The notes under the pieces were generated by a model. It ran no database searches. It saw nothing but the letters and a program-made list of their open reading frames with translations, and was not told where the DNA came from. The translations under genes and the position numbers were made by a program. Of a stretch of DNA of 64,000 nucleotides, positions 1 to 11,448 are shown in pieces; the first letter of the stretch is position 1, and each line of letters opens with the position of its first letter. Source of the stretch: Pseudomonas sp. Irchel 3E13. Lineage in GTDB: Bacteria > Pseudomonadota > Gammaproteobacteria > Pseudomonadales > Pseudomonadaceae. The stretch is from the NCBI RefSeq assembly GCF_900187455.1, contig NZ_FYDX01000024.1, forward strand, positions 19,573 to 83,572, given 5' to 3'.

Positions 1-957
1 CTGTCCGATGCCAGCAAGCGCGCGGCCTACGACCAGTATGGCCATGCCGGTGTCGACCCAAGCTTGGGTGGCGGCGGTGCGGGCTTCGGTGGCGCCAACT
101 TCTCCGACATCTTTGGCGATGTCTTCAGTGATTTCTTTGGCGGTGGCCGCGGCGGCTCTCGTGGTGGCGCCCAGCGTGGAAGCGACCTGCGTTACACGCT
201 GGAACTGAACCTTGAAGAAGCGGTGCGCGGTACCACGGTCAATATCCGTGTACCGACGCTGGTCAATTGCAATCCTTGTGATGGTTCCGGTGCGAAGAAA
301 GGTTCTTCGCCGGCGACCTGCCCGACCTGCGGTGGCATTGGTCAGGTGCGCATGCAGCAAGGCTTCTTCTCTGTGCAGCAGACCTGTCCGCGCTGCCAGG
401 GCCAAGGCAAGATCATCACCGACCCGTGCGACTCCTGCCACGGCGAAGGTCGCATCGAAGAGTACAAGACGCTGTCGGTCAAGGTGCCGGCTGGCGTCGA
501 TACCGGCGACCGCATTCGTCTTTCCGGCGAGGGCGAGGCGGGTACTCAGGGTGGTCCGACCGGTGACCTGTATGTCGTGATCAATGTGCGTGAGCACCCG
601 ATCTTCCGACGCGACGGCAAGCATCTGTATTGCGAAGTGCCAATCAGCTACACCGATGCTGCGCTGGGTGGCGAGCTGGAGGTGCCAACCCTCGATGGTC
701 GGGTCAAGCTGAAGATCCCGGAAGGGACCCAGACCGGCAAGCAGTTCCGTCTGCGCGGTAAGGGTGTCGCTCCGGTGCGCGGCGGCGGTGCCGGTGACCT
801 GGTGTGTCGGGTGGCTGTAGAAACTCCGGTTAATCTCAGTCGTCGTCAGCGTGAGCTTCTCGAAGAACTGCGTGCTTCACTGGAAGGCGATAGTTCCCAT
901 TCTCCCAAGGCCAATGGCTGGTTCGAGGGTGTAAAGCGCTTCTTCGGCGATCTGTAA
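1..957 (+). CDS. dnaJ: Chaperone protein DnaJ (Hsp40), 5'-truncated by window edge
   Basis: Co-chaperone that delivers unfolded clients to DnaK and stimulates its ATPase in the cytoplasm. The frame is open from base 1, so the start and most of the J domain lie outside the window; what remains begins in the last J-domain helix. A Gly/Phe-rich linker follows, then four zinc-binding repeats of the CxxCxGxG type (CNPCDGSG, CPTCGGIG, CPRCQGQG, CDSCHGEG), then the C-terminal substrate-binding barrels. An internal TTG at base 64 is not the start because the J-domain reading frame continues upstream of it. dapB follows after 12 bases, the usual Pseudomonas order dnaK-dnaJ-dapB-carA. Confidence 0.97.
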   Translation: MSDASKRAAYDQYGHAGVDPSLGGGGAGFGGANFSDIFGDVFSDFFGGGRGGSRGGAQRGSDLRYTLELNLEEAVRGTTVNIRVPTLVNCNPCDGSGAKKGSSPATCPTCGGIGQVRMQQGFFSVQQTCPRCQGQGKIITDPCDSCHGEGRIEEYKTLSVKVPAGVDTGDRIRLSGEGEAGTQGGPTGDLYVVINVREHPIFRRDGKHLYCEVPISYTDAALGGELEVPTLDGRVKLKIPEGTQTGKQFRLRGKGVAPVRGGGAGDLVCRVAVETPVNLSRRQRELLEELRASLEGDSSHSPKANGWFEGVKRFFGDL

Positions 958-969
958 AAAGGAAAAGGC

Positions 970-1773
970 ATGCGACGTATAGCGGTAGTGGGCGCGGCAG
1001 GGCGCATGGGCAAAACCCTGATCGAGGCGATTCAGCAGACTCAGGGTGCTGGCCTCACGGCGGCGGTTGATCGTCCCGACAGCACGCTGGTGGGTGCTGA
1101 TGCTGGTGAGCTGGCTGCGCTGGGGCGCATTGGTGTGCCGCTTTCCGGCGACCTCGCGCGAGTCGTGGATGAGTTCGATGTGCTTATCGACTTCACTCAC
1201 CCTTCGGTCACGCTGAAGAACCTGGCTTTCTGCCGCAAGGCGGGTAAGGCCATGGTTATCGGCACCACCGGTTTCAGTGTCGAGGAAAAGCAACTGCTGG
1301 CCGAGGCGGGCAAAGAGATTCCGATCGTCTTTGCCGCCAACTTCAGCATCGGCGTCAATCTGTGTCTGAAGCTGCTCGACACCGCTGCTCGTGTGCTGGG
1401 TGATGAGGTGGATATCGAGATTCTCGAAGCTCACCACCGCCACAAGGTCGATGCGCCGTCCGGTACCGCGCTGCGCATGGGCGAAGTCGTTGCCCTGGCG
1501 CTGGGTCGCAATCTGCAGGAAGTGGCTGTCTACGGCCGTGAAGGCCAGACCGGCGCCCGTGATCGCCAGACCATCGGTTTCGCCACTGTGCGTGCCGGTG
1601 ATGTAGTGGGTGATCACACGGTGCTGTTTGCCGCAGAAGGCGAGCGTGTCGAGATCACTCACAAGGCATCCAGTCGCATGACCTTCGCCAAGGGTGCGGT
1701 GCGTGCTGCGCTCTGGCTCGATGGCCGTGAGCCAGGTCTGTACGACATGCAGGATGTGCTCGACCTGCATTGA
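970..1773 (+). CDS. dapB: 4-hydroxy-tetrahydrodipicolinate reductase
   Basis: Reduces 4-hydroxy-tetrahydrodipicolinate with NAD(P)H in the diaminopimelate/lysine pathway, supplying peptidoglycan and lysine. 267 residues, normal length. The N-terminus carries the dinucleotide-binding motif GAAGRMGK (about residues 8-15). The active-site signature with HHRHK followed by DAPSGTA lies near residues 155-167, and the GTTGFS loop near residue 100. A ribosome site (aaaggaaaag) sits directly upstream of the ATG, just after the dnaJ stop, so the two genes are probably co-transcribed. Confidence 0.98.
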   Translation: MRRIAVVGAAGRMGKTLIEAIQQTQGAGLTAAVDRPDSTLVGADAGELAALGRIGVPLSGDLARVVDEFDVLIDFTHPSVTLKNLAFCRKAGKAMVIGTTGFSVEEKQLLAEAGKEIPIVFAANFSIGVNLCLKLLDTAARVLGDEVDIEILEAHHRHKVDAPSGTALRMGEVVALALGRNLQEVAVYGREGQTGARDRQTIGFATVRAGDVVGDHTVLFAAEGERVEITHKASSRMTFAKGAVRAALWLDGREPGLYDMQDVLDLH

Positions 1774-1841
1774 TTTATCGCCTCATCTCTCTCGGAAACG
1801 GGCTGGTCAGTGACGGTCAGCTCGTTTTCGCAGCCCTTGTG

Positions 1842-1857
1842 ATGCGACTTGTCGCAT
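1842..1857. promoter_or_regulatory. 7-bp inverted repeat ATGCGAC-TT-GTCGCAT in the carA upstream region
   Basis: A perfect 7-bp inverted repeat with a 2-base centre lies about 190 bases upstream of carA and 105 bases before the leader hairpin. Its right arm contains TGTCGC, which resembles the half-site reported for the Pseudomonas arginine regulator ArgR, and carAB makes carbamoyl phosphate for arginine and pyrimidines. That link is inference from the motif and the pathway. I could not place a convincing -35/-10 pair for carA, so the relation to the transcription start is unknown. Confidence 0.35.
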
Positions 1858-1960
1858 TCCTGAGCCTTTCAGGCACATCAGTGGTAGACCAAAAAAGCAC
1901 ATTTCTGTAAGCTACAGCTTTAGTGTGTCCACTAAAAGCGCGCAGATAATTCGACGAAGA

Positions 1961-1998
1961 AAGCGGGGTGACGTGTCTATACGTCATTCCGCTTTTTT
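1961..1998 (+). terminator. Strong intrinsic-terminator hairpin in the carA leader
   Basis: A 14-bp stem (AAGCGGGGTGACGT pairing with ACGTCATTCCGCTT, two G-U pairs) with a 6-base loop is followed by a run of T. It ends about 40 bases before the carA start. It either terminates dapB transcripts or works as a conditional attenuator for carAB. A second hairpin (GCTTTAGTG/CACTAAAAGC with one bulge, about 1916-1940) lies just upstream. The placement so close to carA, with its ribosome site immediately downstream, fits an attenuator as well as a plain dapB terminator. Confidence 0.75.
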
Positions 1999-2040
1999 GC
2001 AACCTGCGATCGCCCCTTCAGGCTATTTACGGAGGTCTTC

Positions 2041-3177
2041 TTGACTAAGCCAGCCATACTCGCCCTTGCCGATGGCAGCATTTTTCGCGGTGAAGCCATT
2101 GGAGCCGACGGTCAGACCGTTGGCGAGGTGGTGTTCAACACCGCAATGACCGGCTATCAGGAAATCCTGACTGACCCTTCGTACTCGCAACAGATCGTTA
2201 CCCTGACTTACCCACACATCGGCAACACCGGCACCACTCCGGAAGATGCCGAGTCTGACCGCGTATGGTCGGCCGGCCTGGTTATCCGCGATCTGCCGCT
2301 GATTGCCAGCAACTGGCGTAACACGCTGTCCCTGAGCGACTACCTCAAGGCCAACAATGTCGTGGCGATCGCCGGTATCGACACTCGCCGCCTGACTCGC
2401 ATCCTGCGTGAAAAGGGCGCGCAGAATGGCTGCATCCTGGCGGGTGACAACATCAGCGAAGAAGCCGCCATTGCCGCCGCTCGCGGCTTCCCGGGCCTGA
2501 AGGGCATGGACCTGGCCAAAGTGGTCAGCACCAAGACTTCCTACGAATGGCGTTCCAGTGTCTGGGAGCTGAAAAGCGACAGCCACCCGACCATCGAAGC
2601 TGCCGATCTGCCGTATCACGTCGTCGCCTACGACTACGGCGTCAAACTGAACATCCTGCGCATGCTGGTTGCTCGCGGCTGCCGCCTGACCGTGGTGCCG
2701 GCGCAAACCCCGGTCAGCGAAGTGCTGGCGCTCAAGCCTGATGGCGTGTTCCTGTCCAACGGCCCTGGCGACCCAGAGCCTTGCGACTACGCTATCCAGG
2801 CCATCAAGGAAATCCTCGAGACCGAGATTCCGGTGTTCGGTATTTGCCTTGGTCACCAACTGCTGGCCCTGGCCTCCGGCGCCAAGACCGTCAAGATGGG
2901 TCACGGCCACCACGGTGCCAACCACCCGGTCCAGGATCTGGATACCGGCGTTGTAATGATCACCAGCCAGAACCACGGTTTCGCGGTCGACGAGGCCACG
3001 CTGCCGGCCAACGTTCGTGCGATCCACAAGTCGCTGTTCGACGGTACCTTGCAAGGTATCGAGCGTACCGACAAGAGCGCGTTCAGCTTCCAGGGCCACC
3101 CTGAAGCGAGCCCTGGCCCGACCGACGTCGCGCCACTGTTCGATCGCTTCATCGATGCCATGGCCAAGCGCCGCTAA
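2041..3177 (+). CDS. carA: Carbamoyl-phosphate synthase small (glutaminase) subunit
   Basis: Hydrolyses glutamine and passes ammonia to CarB for carbamoyl phosphate, the shared precursor of arginine and pyrimidines. 378 residues. The start is TTG with a strong GGAGG six bases upstream; with this start the class I amidotransferase catalytic residues fall at Cys269 (FGICLGHQ), His353 and Glu355 (GHPEASPG), the canonical numbering. The N-terminal half is the CPSase small-chain domain. carB follows after 107 bases. In P. aeruginosa an extra ORF separates carA and carB; it is absent here. Confidence 0.98.
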   Translation: MTKPAILALADGSIFRGEAIGADGQTVGEVVFNTAMTGYQEILTDPSYSQQIVTLTYPHIGNTGTTPEDAESDRVWSAGLVIRDLPLIASNWRNTLSLSDYLKANNVVAIAGIDTRRLTRILREKGAQNGCILAGDNISEEAAIAAARGFPGLKGMDLAKVVSTKTSYEWRSSVWELKSDSHPTIEAADLPYHVVAYDYGVKLNILRMLVARGCRLTVVPAQTPVSEVLALKPDGVFLSNGPGDPEPCDYAIQAIKEILETEIPVFGICLGHQLLALASGAKTVKMGHGHHGANHPVQDLDTGVVMITSQNHGFAVDEATLPANVRAIHKSLFDGTLQGIERTDKSAFSFQGHPEASPGPTDVAPLFDRFIDAMAKRR

Positions 3178-3284
3178 GCATCCCTGCGAGAAGGCCCTGA
3201 ACCGGCTTCGGCCTGGTTCGGGCGCGCCTGACCAAGATTGTTCAAGACGGCTTGCCGACTGACCTGCGGATTTGAGTGACAACC

Positions 3285-6502
<3,218 letters not shown>

Positions 6503-6506
<4 letters not shown>

Positions 6507-6985
6507 GCATTACCAAATACCCGATGACCGTCCAGGGCGCTCGCGCCCTGGAAGAAGAGCACCTGTTCCTGAGCAAGACCGAGCGCCCGCGCCTGAGTCA
6601 GGCGATTGGCGAAGCGCGTGAACTGGGTGACCTCAAGGAAAACGCTGAATACCATGCCGCCCGCGAGGAGCAAGGCATGGTCGAGGCGCGTATCCGTGAT
6701 ATTGAAGGCCGTTTGCAGAACTCGGTCGTGATCGACGTGACCACCATTGCCCACACTGGCAAGGTCATTTTCGGCACTACTGTGTTGCTGGAAAATGCCG
6801 AGACTGGCGATCAGGTGACTTACCAGATCGTTGGTGAGGACGAAGCCGACATCAAGAAGGGCAAGCTTTCGGCGGGTGCGCCGATTGCCCGTGCCATCAT
6901 CGGCAAGGAAGAAGGTGACGTGGTGGTCGTCAAGACACCTAGCGGCGTGCTCGAGTACGAGATTGTCGAAGTCAAACACATCTGA
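6503..6985 (+). CDS. greA: Transcript cleavage factor GreA
   Basis: Rescues backtracked RNA polymerase by promoting cleavage of the transcript 3' end. 160 residues: an N-terminal antiparallel coiled coil (about residues 12-78) and a C-terminal FKBP-like domain carrying the GKEEGD element. It overlaps carB by four bases, so it is the last gene of a carA-carB-greA unit, an association known in Pseudomonas. No terminator with a T run is seen after it; a small hairpin (CCGTGG/CCACGG, about 6993-7011) fills the gap to the next gene. Confidence 0.97.
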
Positions 6986-7013
6986 CCGGCCCCGTGGCTT
7001 CGCTGCCACGGCC

Positions 7014-7409
7014 GTGATCTGGCAACTGGCCCAGGTACTCTGGGTCGGTGGCCTGTGGATCCTTCATCTGGGGTTGTTGCCCGCGCTGAATCAGGTCGGC
7101 CTCGCGCCGTTGCTGGTCGAAGATGTCAGTCGTGTGGTGGCGTCATTGCTGGTGGCTTTCGCGGCTGTCGGTAGCGGCGTGCAGGTGTTGGTGCTGGTCC
7201 GGGCCGAGGGCATGACCAGTCTATGGCGGGATGCGCGTGGGCAGTTGCTGCTTATGGCGGTGCTGGCGTGTGCTGTCTACTTCGTATTGAGCACGGTGTT
7301 CGCGGGGCAACTGCGCTGGCAGTTGTTCTGTTACCTGGTGTTGGGCCTTACCGGTCTGTTGCTGGTGCTGCAACCGGTGCCGGGCAGGGCGCGCAAAGCG
7401 CGCCACTGA
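7014..7409 (+). CDS. Small integral membrane protein, DUF4149-like
   Basis: 131 residues with four predicted hydrophobic segments, starting directly with a membrane helix (IWQLAQVLWVGGLWILHLG). The length and a gene in the same place after greA in other pseudomonads suggest the DUF4149 family, whose function is unknown. The start is uncertain: the frame is open further upstream inside greA, and the GTG at 7014 was chosen because it begins the first membrane segment just after the greA stop; no clear ribosome site precedes it. It converges on yhbY with 12 bases between them, and a GC-rich hairpin (GGCGCGC/GCGCGCC) lies at its 3' end. Confidence 0.65.
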   Translation: MIWQLAQVLWVGGLWILHLGLLPALNQVGLAPLLVEDVSRVVASLLVAFAAVGSGVQVLVLVRAEGMTSLWRDARGQLLLMAVLACAVYFVLSTVFAGQLRWQLFCYLVLGLTGLLLVLQPVPGRARKARH

Positions 7410-7421
7410 TCGGAGCGAGCA

Positions 7422-7730
7422 TCACTTGTAGCGGTGAATGTTCGACAGTTGCTTGTTTGGCTGTGGGTTGCGGCGATAGATCAGTGCCTTCTTCCCGATG
7501 GTCTGCACCAGTTCGGCACGGCCAGCCTTGCACAGTGCAGCGATTGCTGCGGCACGCTCTTCGCGGTCTTCCGAGCGGATCTCGACCTTGATCAGTTCGT
7601 GATCGGCCAGGGCGCGTTCCAGTTCGGCAAGAACGCCCTCAGTCAGTCCATTGCCTGCCACAATCAGAACTGGTTTCAGATCGTGGCCAATGGATTTGTA
7701 CTGTTTCTTCTGCTCGTTATTGAGCGGCAT
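7422..7730 (-). CDS. yhbY: YhbY family CRM-domain RNA-binding protein
   Basis: 102 residues made of a single CRM domain, with a lysine-rich N-terminus, the GLTEGVLAELERAL helix and the IGKKALIYRR strand with the GKK turn. The E. coli homologue binds pre-50S ribosomal particles. It is transcribed divergently from rlmE, another 50S-maturation gene, across a 100-base gap. That gap contains an A/T-rich inverted repeat (TAAAAATGG/CCATTTTA, about 7755-7774) which may hold promoter elements. Confidence 0.93.
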   Translation of the reverse strand: MPLNNEQKKQYKSIGHDLKPVLIVAGNGLTEGVLAELERALADHELIKVEIRSEDREERAAAIAALCKAGRAELVQTIGKKALIYRRNPQPNKQLSNIHRYK

Positions 7731-7830
7731 AATCTGACCCTTTGTCTGATTCTGTAAAAATGGCGGCCATTTTACCCGAGGGCCCGTGGATCCGCCCAGT
7801 TAATCACGACCCTAATCATCGAGGTGCCCA

Positions 7831-8454
7831 GTGGCGCGTTCCAAGACAAGCCTTGGCTGGCTGAAAGAACATTTCAACGATCCTTACGTCAAAATGGCGC
7901 AAAAGGATGGTTATCGCTCGCGTGCGAGCTACAAACTGCTGGAAATTCAGGAAAAGTACAAAATCATCCGCCCAGGCATGAGCGTAGTTGACCTGGGCGC
8001 CGCGCCGGGTGGCTGGTCGCAGGTGACCAGTCGTCTGATCGGCGGTCAGGGGCGTCTGATCGCGTCGGACATCCTGGAGATGGACAGCATCCCTGATGTC
8101 ACCTTCATTCAGGGCGACTTCACGCAGGATGACGTCCTGGCGCAAATTCTTGAGGCCGTCGGTAATTCGCATGTGGACCTTGTGATTTCCGATATGGCCC
8201 CCAATATGAGTGGTACGCCAGCCGTCGATATCCCCAAGGCAATGTTTCTCTGTGAGCTAGCCATTGATCTGGCTACTCGCGTGCTCAAGCCTGGTGGTGA
8301 TTTCCTGATCAAGATTTTCCAGGGGGAAGGCTTTGATGTTTACCTCAAGGAAACTCGCAAGAAGTTCGACAAGGTGCAGATGCTGAAGCCCGATTCTTCG
8401 CGTGATCGCTCACGAGAGCAGTACCTGCTGGCGAGAGGGTATCGCGGGGAATAA
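7831..8454 (+). CDS. rlmE: 23S rRNA 2'-O-methyltransferase RlmE (FtsJ/RrmJ)
   Basis: Methylates the ribose 2'-OH of U2552 (E. coli numbering) in 23S rRNA late in 50S assembly. 207 residues. It starts at GTG behind GAGG. The SAM-binding motif is DLGAAPGGWSQV (about residues 57-68). The family's K-D-K-E catalytic tetrad fits the lysine in SRASYKL, the aspartate in SDMAPN, the lysine in FLIKIFQG and a C-terminal glutamate near SREQYL. It is followed by ftsH, the conserved ftsJ-ftsH pairing, but here with a 200-base gap, so ftsH probably has its own promoter as well. Confidence 0.97.
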   Translation: MARSKTSLGWLKEHFNDPYVKMAQKDGYRSRASYKLLEIQEKYKIIRPGMSVVDLGAAPGGWSQVTSRLIGGQGRLIASDILEMDSIPDVTFIQGDFTQDDVLAQILEAVGNSHVDLVISDMAPNMSGTPAVDIPKAMFLCELAIDLATRVLKPGGDFLIKIFQGEGFDVYLKETRKKFDKVQMLKPDSSRDRSREQYLLARGYRGE

Positions 8455-8655
8455 AAGCATCACCGGCGGCTTCTTGAGGCAGTGATAGTTTTTTCCAATC
8501 AGTCCGTGTGTCTGATATGGATGAACATCGTGTAGTCTAGATTCACAAAGGGTTACAGACGGCGCCAACTGCTGTTGTAGGTAATGTAGTAAGTTACGCC
8601 GGTGATTATCATGCGAGGCACGGTTGCGCCTAAACCTGCTTCAGAGGGTAGCTAA

Positions 8656-10572
8656 TTGAACGATATGGCAAAGAATTTGATCCTGTGGTTGATCATCGCG
8701 GCTGTCCTGGTGACAGTGATGAACAACTTCTCCAGCCCGAATGAGCCGCAAACCCTCAACTATTCCGACTTCATCCAGCAAGTCAAGGATGGCAAGGTCG
8801 AGCGCGTTGCGGTCGACGGCTACGTCATTACTGGTAAACGTACTGACGGTGACACCTTCAAGACCATCCGTCCGGCCATTCAGGACAACGGTCTGATCGG
8901 CGACCTGGTCGACAACCATGTTGTGGTCGAAGGCAAGCAGCCAGAGCAGCAAAGCATCTGGACGCAGCTACTGGTAGCCAGCTTCCCGATCCTCGTGATC
9001 ATCGCGGTCTTCATGTTCTTCATGCGGCAGATGCAAGGTGGCGCCGGTGGTAAAGGCGGCCCGATGAGCTTTGGCAAGAGCAAGGCGCGACTGCTGTCCG
9101 AGGATCAGGTCAAAACCACACTGGCCGACGTGGCGGGTTGTGATGAAGCGAAGGAAGAGGTCGGCGAGCTCGTCGAGTTTCTGCGTGATCCGGGCAAGTT
9201 CCAGCGCCTGGGCGGTCGTATTCCTCGCGGCGTCTTGATGGTTGGTCCTCCTGGTACCGGTAAGACATTGCTGGCCAAGGCCATCGCTGGTGAGGCGAAG
9301 GTTCCGTTCTTCACCATTTCCGGTTCCGACTTCGTCGAAATGTTCGTGGGTGTGGGTGCCAGTCGCGTACGTGACATGTTCGAGCAGGCCAAGAAGCATG
9401 CGCCGTGCATCATCTTCATCGACGAAATCGATGCCGTAGGTCGCCATCGTGGTGCTGGCATGGGTGGCGGTCACGACGAGCGTGAACAAACCCTTAACCA
9501 GTTGCTGGTGGAGATGGATGGCTTCGAGATGAACGATGGCATCATCGTGATCGCAGCTACCAACCGTCCAGACGTGCTTGACCCTGCCTTGCTGCGTCCC
9601 GGCCGTTTCGACCGCCAGGTGGTGGTTGGTTTGCCAGACATTCGTGGTCGTGAGCAGATCCTCAAGGTTCACATGCGCAAGGTGCCGATTGGCGAGAACG
9701 TCAATCCTGCAGTCATTGCTCGCGGTACTCCTGGTTTCTCGGGTGCTGACCTGGCCAACCTGGTCAACGAGGCTTCACTTTTCGCGGCGCGTGGCGGCAA
9801 GCGCGTTGTCGAGATGAAAGAGTTCGAGCTGGCCAAAGACAAGATCATGATGGGCGCTGAGCGCAAAACCATGGTCATGTCGGAAAAAGAGAAGCAGAAC
9901 ACCGCTTACCACGAAGCGGGTCACGCGATCGTTGGTCGCGTCGTTCCGGAGCACGATCCGGTTTACAAGGTATCCATCATCCCTCGCGGTCGTGCGTTGG
10001 GTGTGACCATGTTCCTGCCGGAAGAAGATCGCTACAGCCTCTCCAAACGTGCGCTGATCAGTCAGATCTGTTCGCTGTACGGCGGTCGTATCGCTGAGGA
10101 AATGACCCTTGGCTTTGATGGTGTGACCACAGGCGCTTCCAACGACATCATGCGGGCCAGTCAGATTGCTCGTAACATGGTTACCAAGTGGGGGCTGTCG
10201 GAGAAGCTTGGTCCGCTCATGTACGCTGAGGAAGAGGGCGAAGTGTTCCTGGGGCGCGGCTCCAGTTCTGGACACGCCAGTGTTTCCGGCGAGACTGCGA
10301 AGCTGATCGATTCCGAGGTTCGCAGCATCATTGACCAGTGTTATGCCACGGCCAAGCAGATCCTCACCGACAACCGTGACAAGCTCGACGCAATGGCCGA
10401 CGCACTCATGAAGTACGAAACCATTGATGCCGACCAGATCGAAGACATCATGGCTGGCCGCCCGCCGCGCGAACCGCGTGATTGGGATGGTGACTCGGGT
10501 ACATCTGGAACGACGGCTTCCCAGGGTGATCGTCCAGAGTCCCCGATTGGTGGGCCGGCAGCGCAACACTAA
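8656..10572 (+). CDS. ftsH: ATP-dependent zinc metalloprotease FtsH
   Basis: Inner-membrane AAA+ protease that degrades misfolded membrane proteins and regulators. 638 residues: an N-terminal membrane helix, a periplasmic domain, a second membrane helix (about residues 110-125), the AAA module with Walker A GPPGTGKT from about residue 197 and Walker B IIFIDEIDA, then the peptidase with zinc motif HEAGH at 419-423. I chose TTG (MNDMAKN) because GAGGG lies 7 bases upstream; the ATG three codons later would have an overlong spacing. folP follows after 8 bases, so these genes are probably one unit. Confidence 0.97.
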   Translation: MNDMAKNLILWLIIAAVLVTVMNNFSSPNEPQTLNYSDFIQQVKDGKVERVAVDGYVITGKRTDGDTFKTIRPAIQDNGLIGDLVDNHVVVEGKQPEQQSIWTQLLVASFPILVIIAVFMFFMRQMQGGAGGKGGPMSFGKSKARLLSEDQVKTTLADVAGCDEAKEEVGELVEFLRDPGKFQRLGGRIPRGVLMVGPPGTGKTLLAKAIAGEAKVPFFTISGSDFVEMFVGVGASRVRDMFEQAKKHAPCIIFIDEIDAVGRHRGAGMGGGHDEREQTLNQLLVEMDGFEMNDGIIVIAATNRPDVLDPALLRPGRFDRQVVVGLPDIRGREQILKVHMRKVPIGENVNPAVIARGTPGFSGADLANLVNEASLFAARGGKRVVEMKEFELAKDKIMMGAERKTMVMSEKEKQNTAYHEAGHAIVGRVVPEHDPVYKVSIIPRGRALGVTMFLPEEDRYSLSKRALISQICSLYGGRIAEEMTLGFDGVTTGASNDIMRASQIARNMVTKWGLSEKLGPLMYAEEEGEVFLGRGSSSGHASVSGETAKLIDSEVRSIIDQCYATAKQILTDNRDKLDAMADALMKYETIDADQIEDIMAGRPPREPRDWDGDSGTSGTTASQGDRPESPIGGPAAQH

Positions 10573-10580
10573 GGGCTGAC

Positions 10581-11432
10581 ATGACTTCACAGCAGTACCC
10601 GACCCGGTTGCCTTGCGGCAACCGGGTTCTTGACCTTTCGCTTACCCATGTCATGGGTATTCTCAATATCACTCCGGATTCCTTTTCAGACGGCGGCCGC
10701 TTCACTCAGCGCGACGCGGCGCTGCGCCATGCCGAGGAAATGGTGGCTGCCGGCGCTACGTTGATCGATGTGGGGGGGGAGTCAACCCGGCCAGGGGCGC
10801 GCGTTGTCACTGCTCTTGAGGAGCTTGAGCGCGTTGCGCCTATTGTCGAGGCTCTGAATCGTGAGCTGGATGTGGTCATCTCGGTGGACACTTCGACGCC
10901 GTCGGTTATTCGTGAGTCGGCGCGCCTCGGGGCAGGGCTGATCAATGACGTCCGCTCGCTCAGTCGTGACGGAGCGTTGGATGCTGCTGCGGCTACCGGC
11001 TTGCCTGTGTGCCTCATGCATATGCGTGGTGAGCCTGGAAACATGCAGGATGCCCCAAGCTACGGCGACGTGACTGCCGAGGTTGCGACGTATCTTGAAG
11101 AGCGGATGGCTGCCTGCAGTTCTGTTGGAATCGAGGCGGAACGCATAATTCTTGACCCAGGTTTCGGCTTTGCCAAAACACTGGAGCATAATCTCAGCCT
11201 GTTCAAGCATATGGACAGTCTGCAGCGCTTGGGGCGCCCTTTGCTGGTGGGCGTCTCGCGCAAGAGTATGATCGGCCTGACCCTTGGTCGGGCTGTGGAT
11301 GGACGGCTATATGGCAGCTTGGCGCTGGCCGCATTGGCGATCACCAAAGGAGCGAAGATCCTTCGTGTTCACGATGTTGCTGAAACCGTCGACATCGTAC
11401 GGATGATCGCTGCGGTACAAGCCGCCGAATAA
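10581..11432 (+). CDS. folP: Dihydropteroate synthase
   Basis: Condenses p-aminobenzoate with the dihydropterin pyrophosphate made by FolK (encoded at 36.2 kb) to give dihydropteroate in folate synthesis; it is the sulfonamide target. 283 residues in a TIM-barrel layout. Visible motifs are NITPDSFSDGG near residue 30, DVGGESTRPGA near residue 60, ILDPGFGFAKT near residue 190, and VGVSRKS near residue 230. It sits between ftsH and glmM with short gaps, the conserved ftsH-folP-glmM order. Confidence 0.97.
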   Translation: MTSQQYPTRLPCGNRVLDLSLTHVMGILNITPDSFSDGGRFTQRDAALRHAEEMVAAGATLIDVGGESTRPGARVVTALEELERVAPIVEALNRELDVVISVDTSTPSVIRESARLGAGLINDVRSLSRDGALDAAAATGLPVCLMHMRGEPGNMQDAPSYGDVTAEVATYLEERMAACSSVGIEAERIILDPGFGFAKTLEHNLSLFKHMDSLQRLGRPLLVGVSRKSMIGLTLGRAVDGRLYGSLALAALAITKGAKILRVHDVAETVDIVRMIAAVQAAE

Positions 11433-11448
11433 GAGTGACGGAGCATTT

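Noticed and set aside
8475..8505. Heat-shock (sigma-32) promoter for ftsH
   Set aside because: CTTGAG is present but no CCCCAT-type -10 is found at the right distance; the resemblance is too weak to call.
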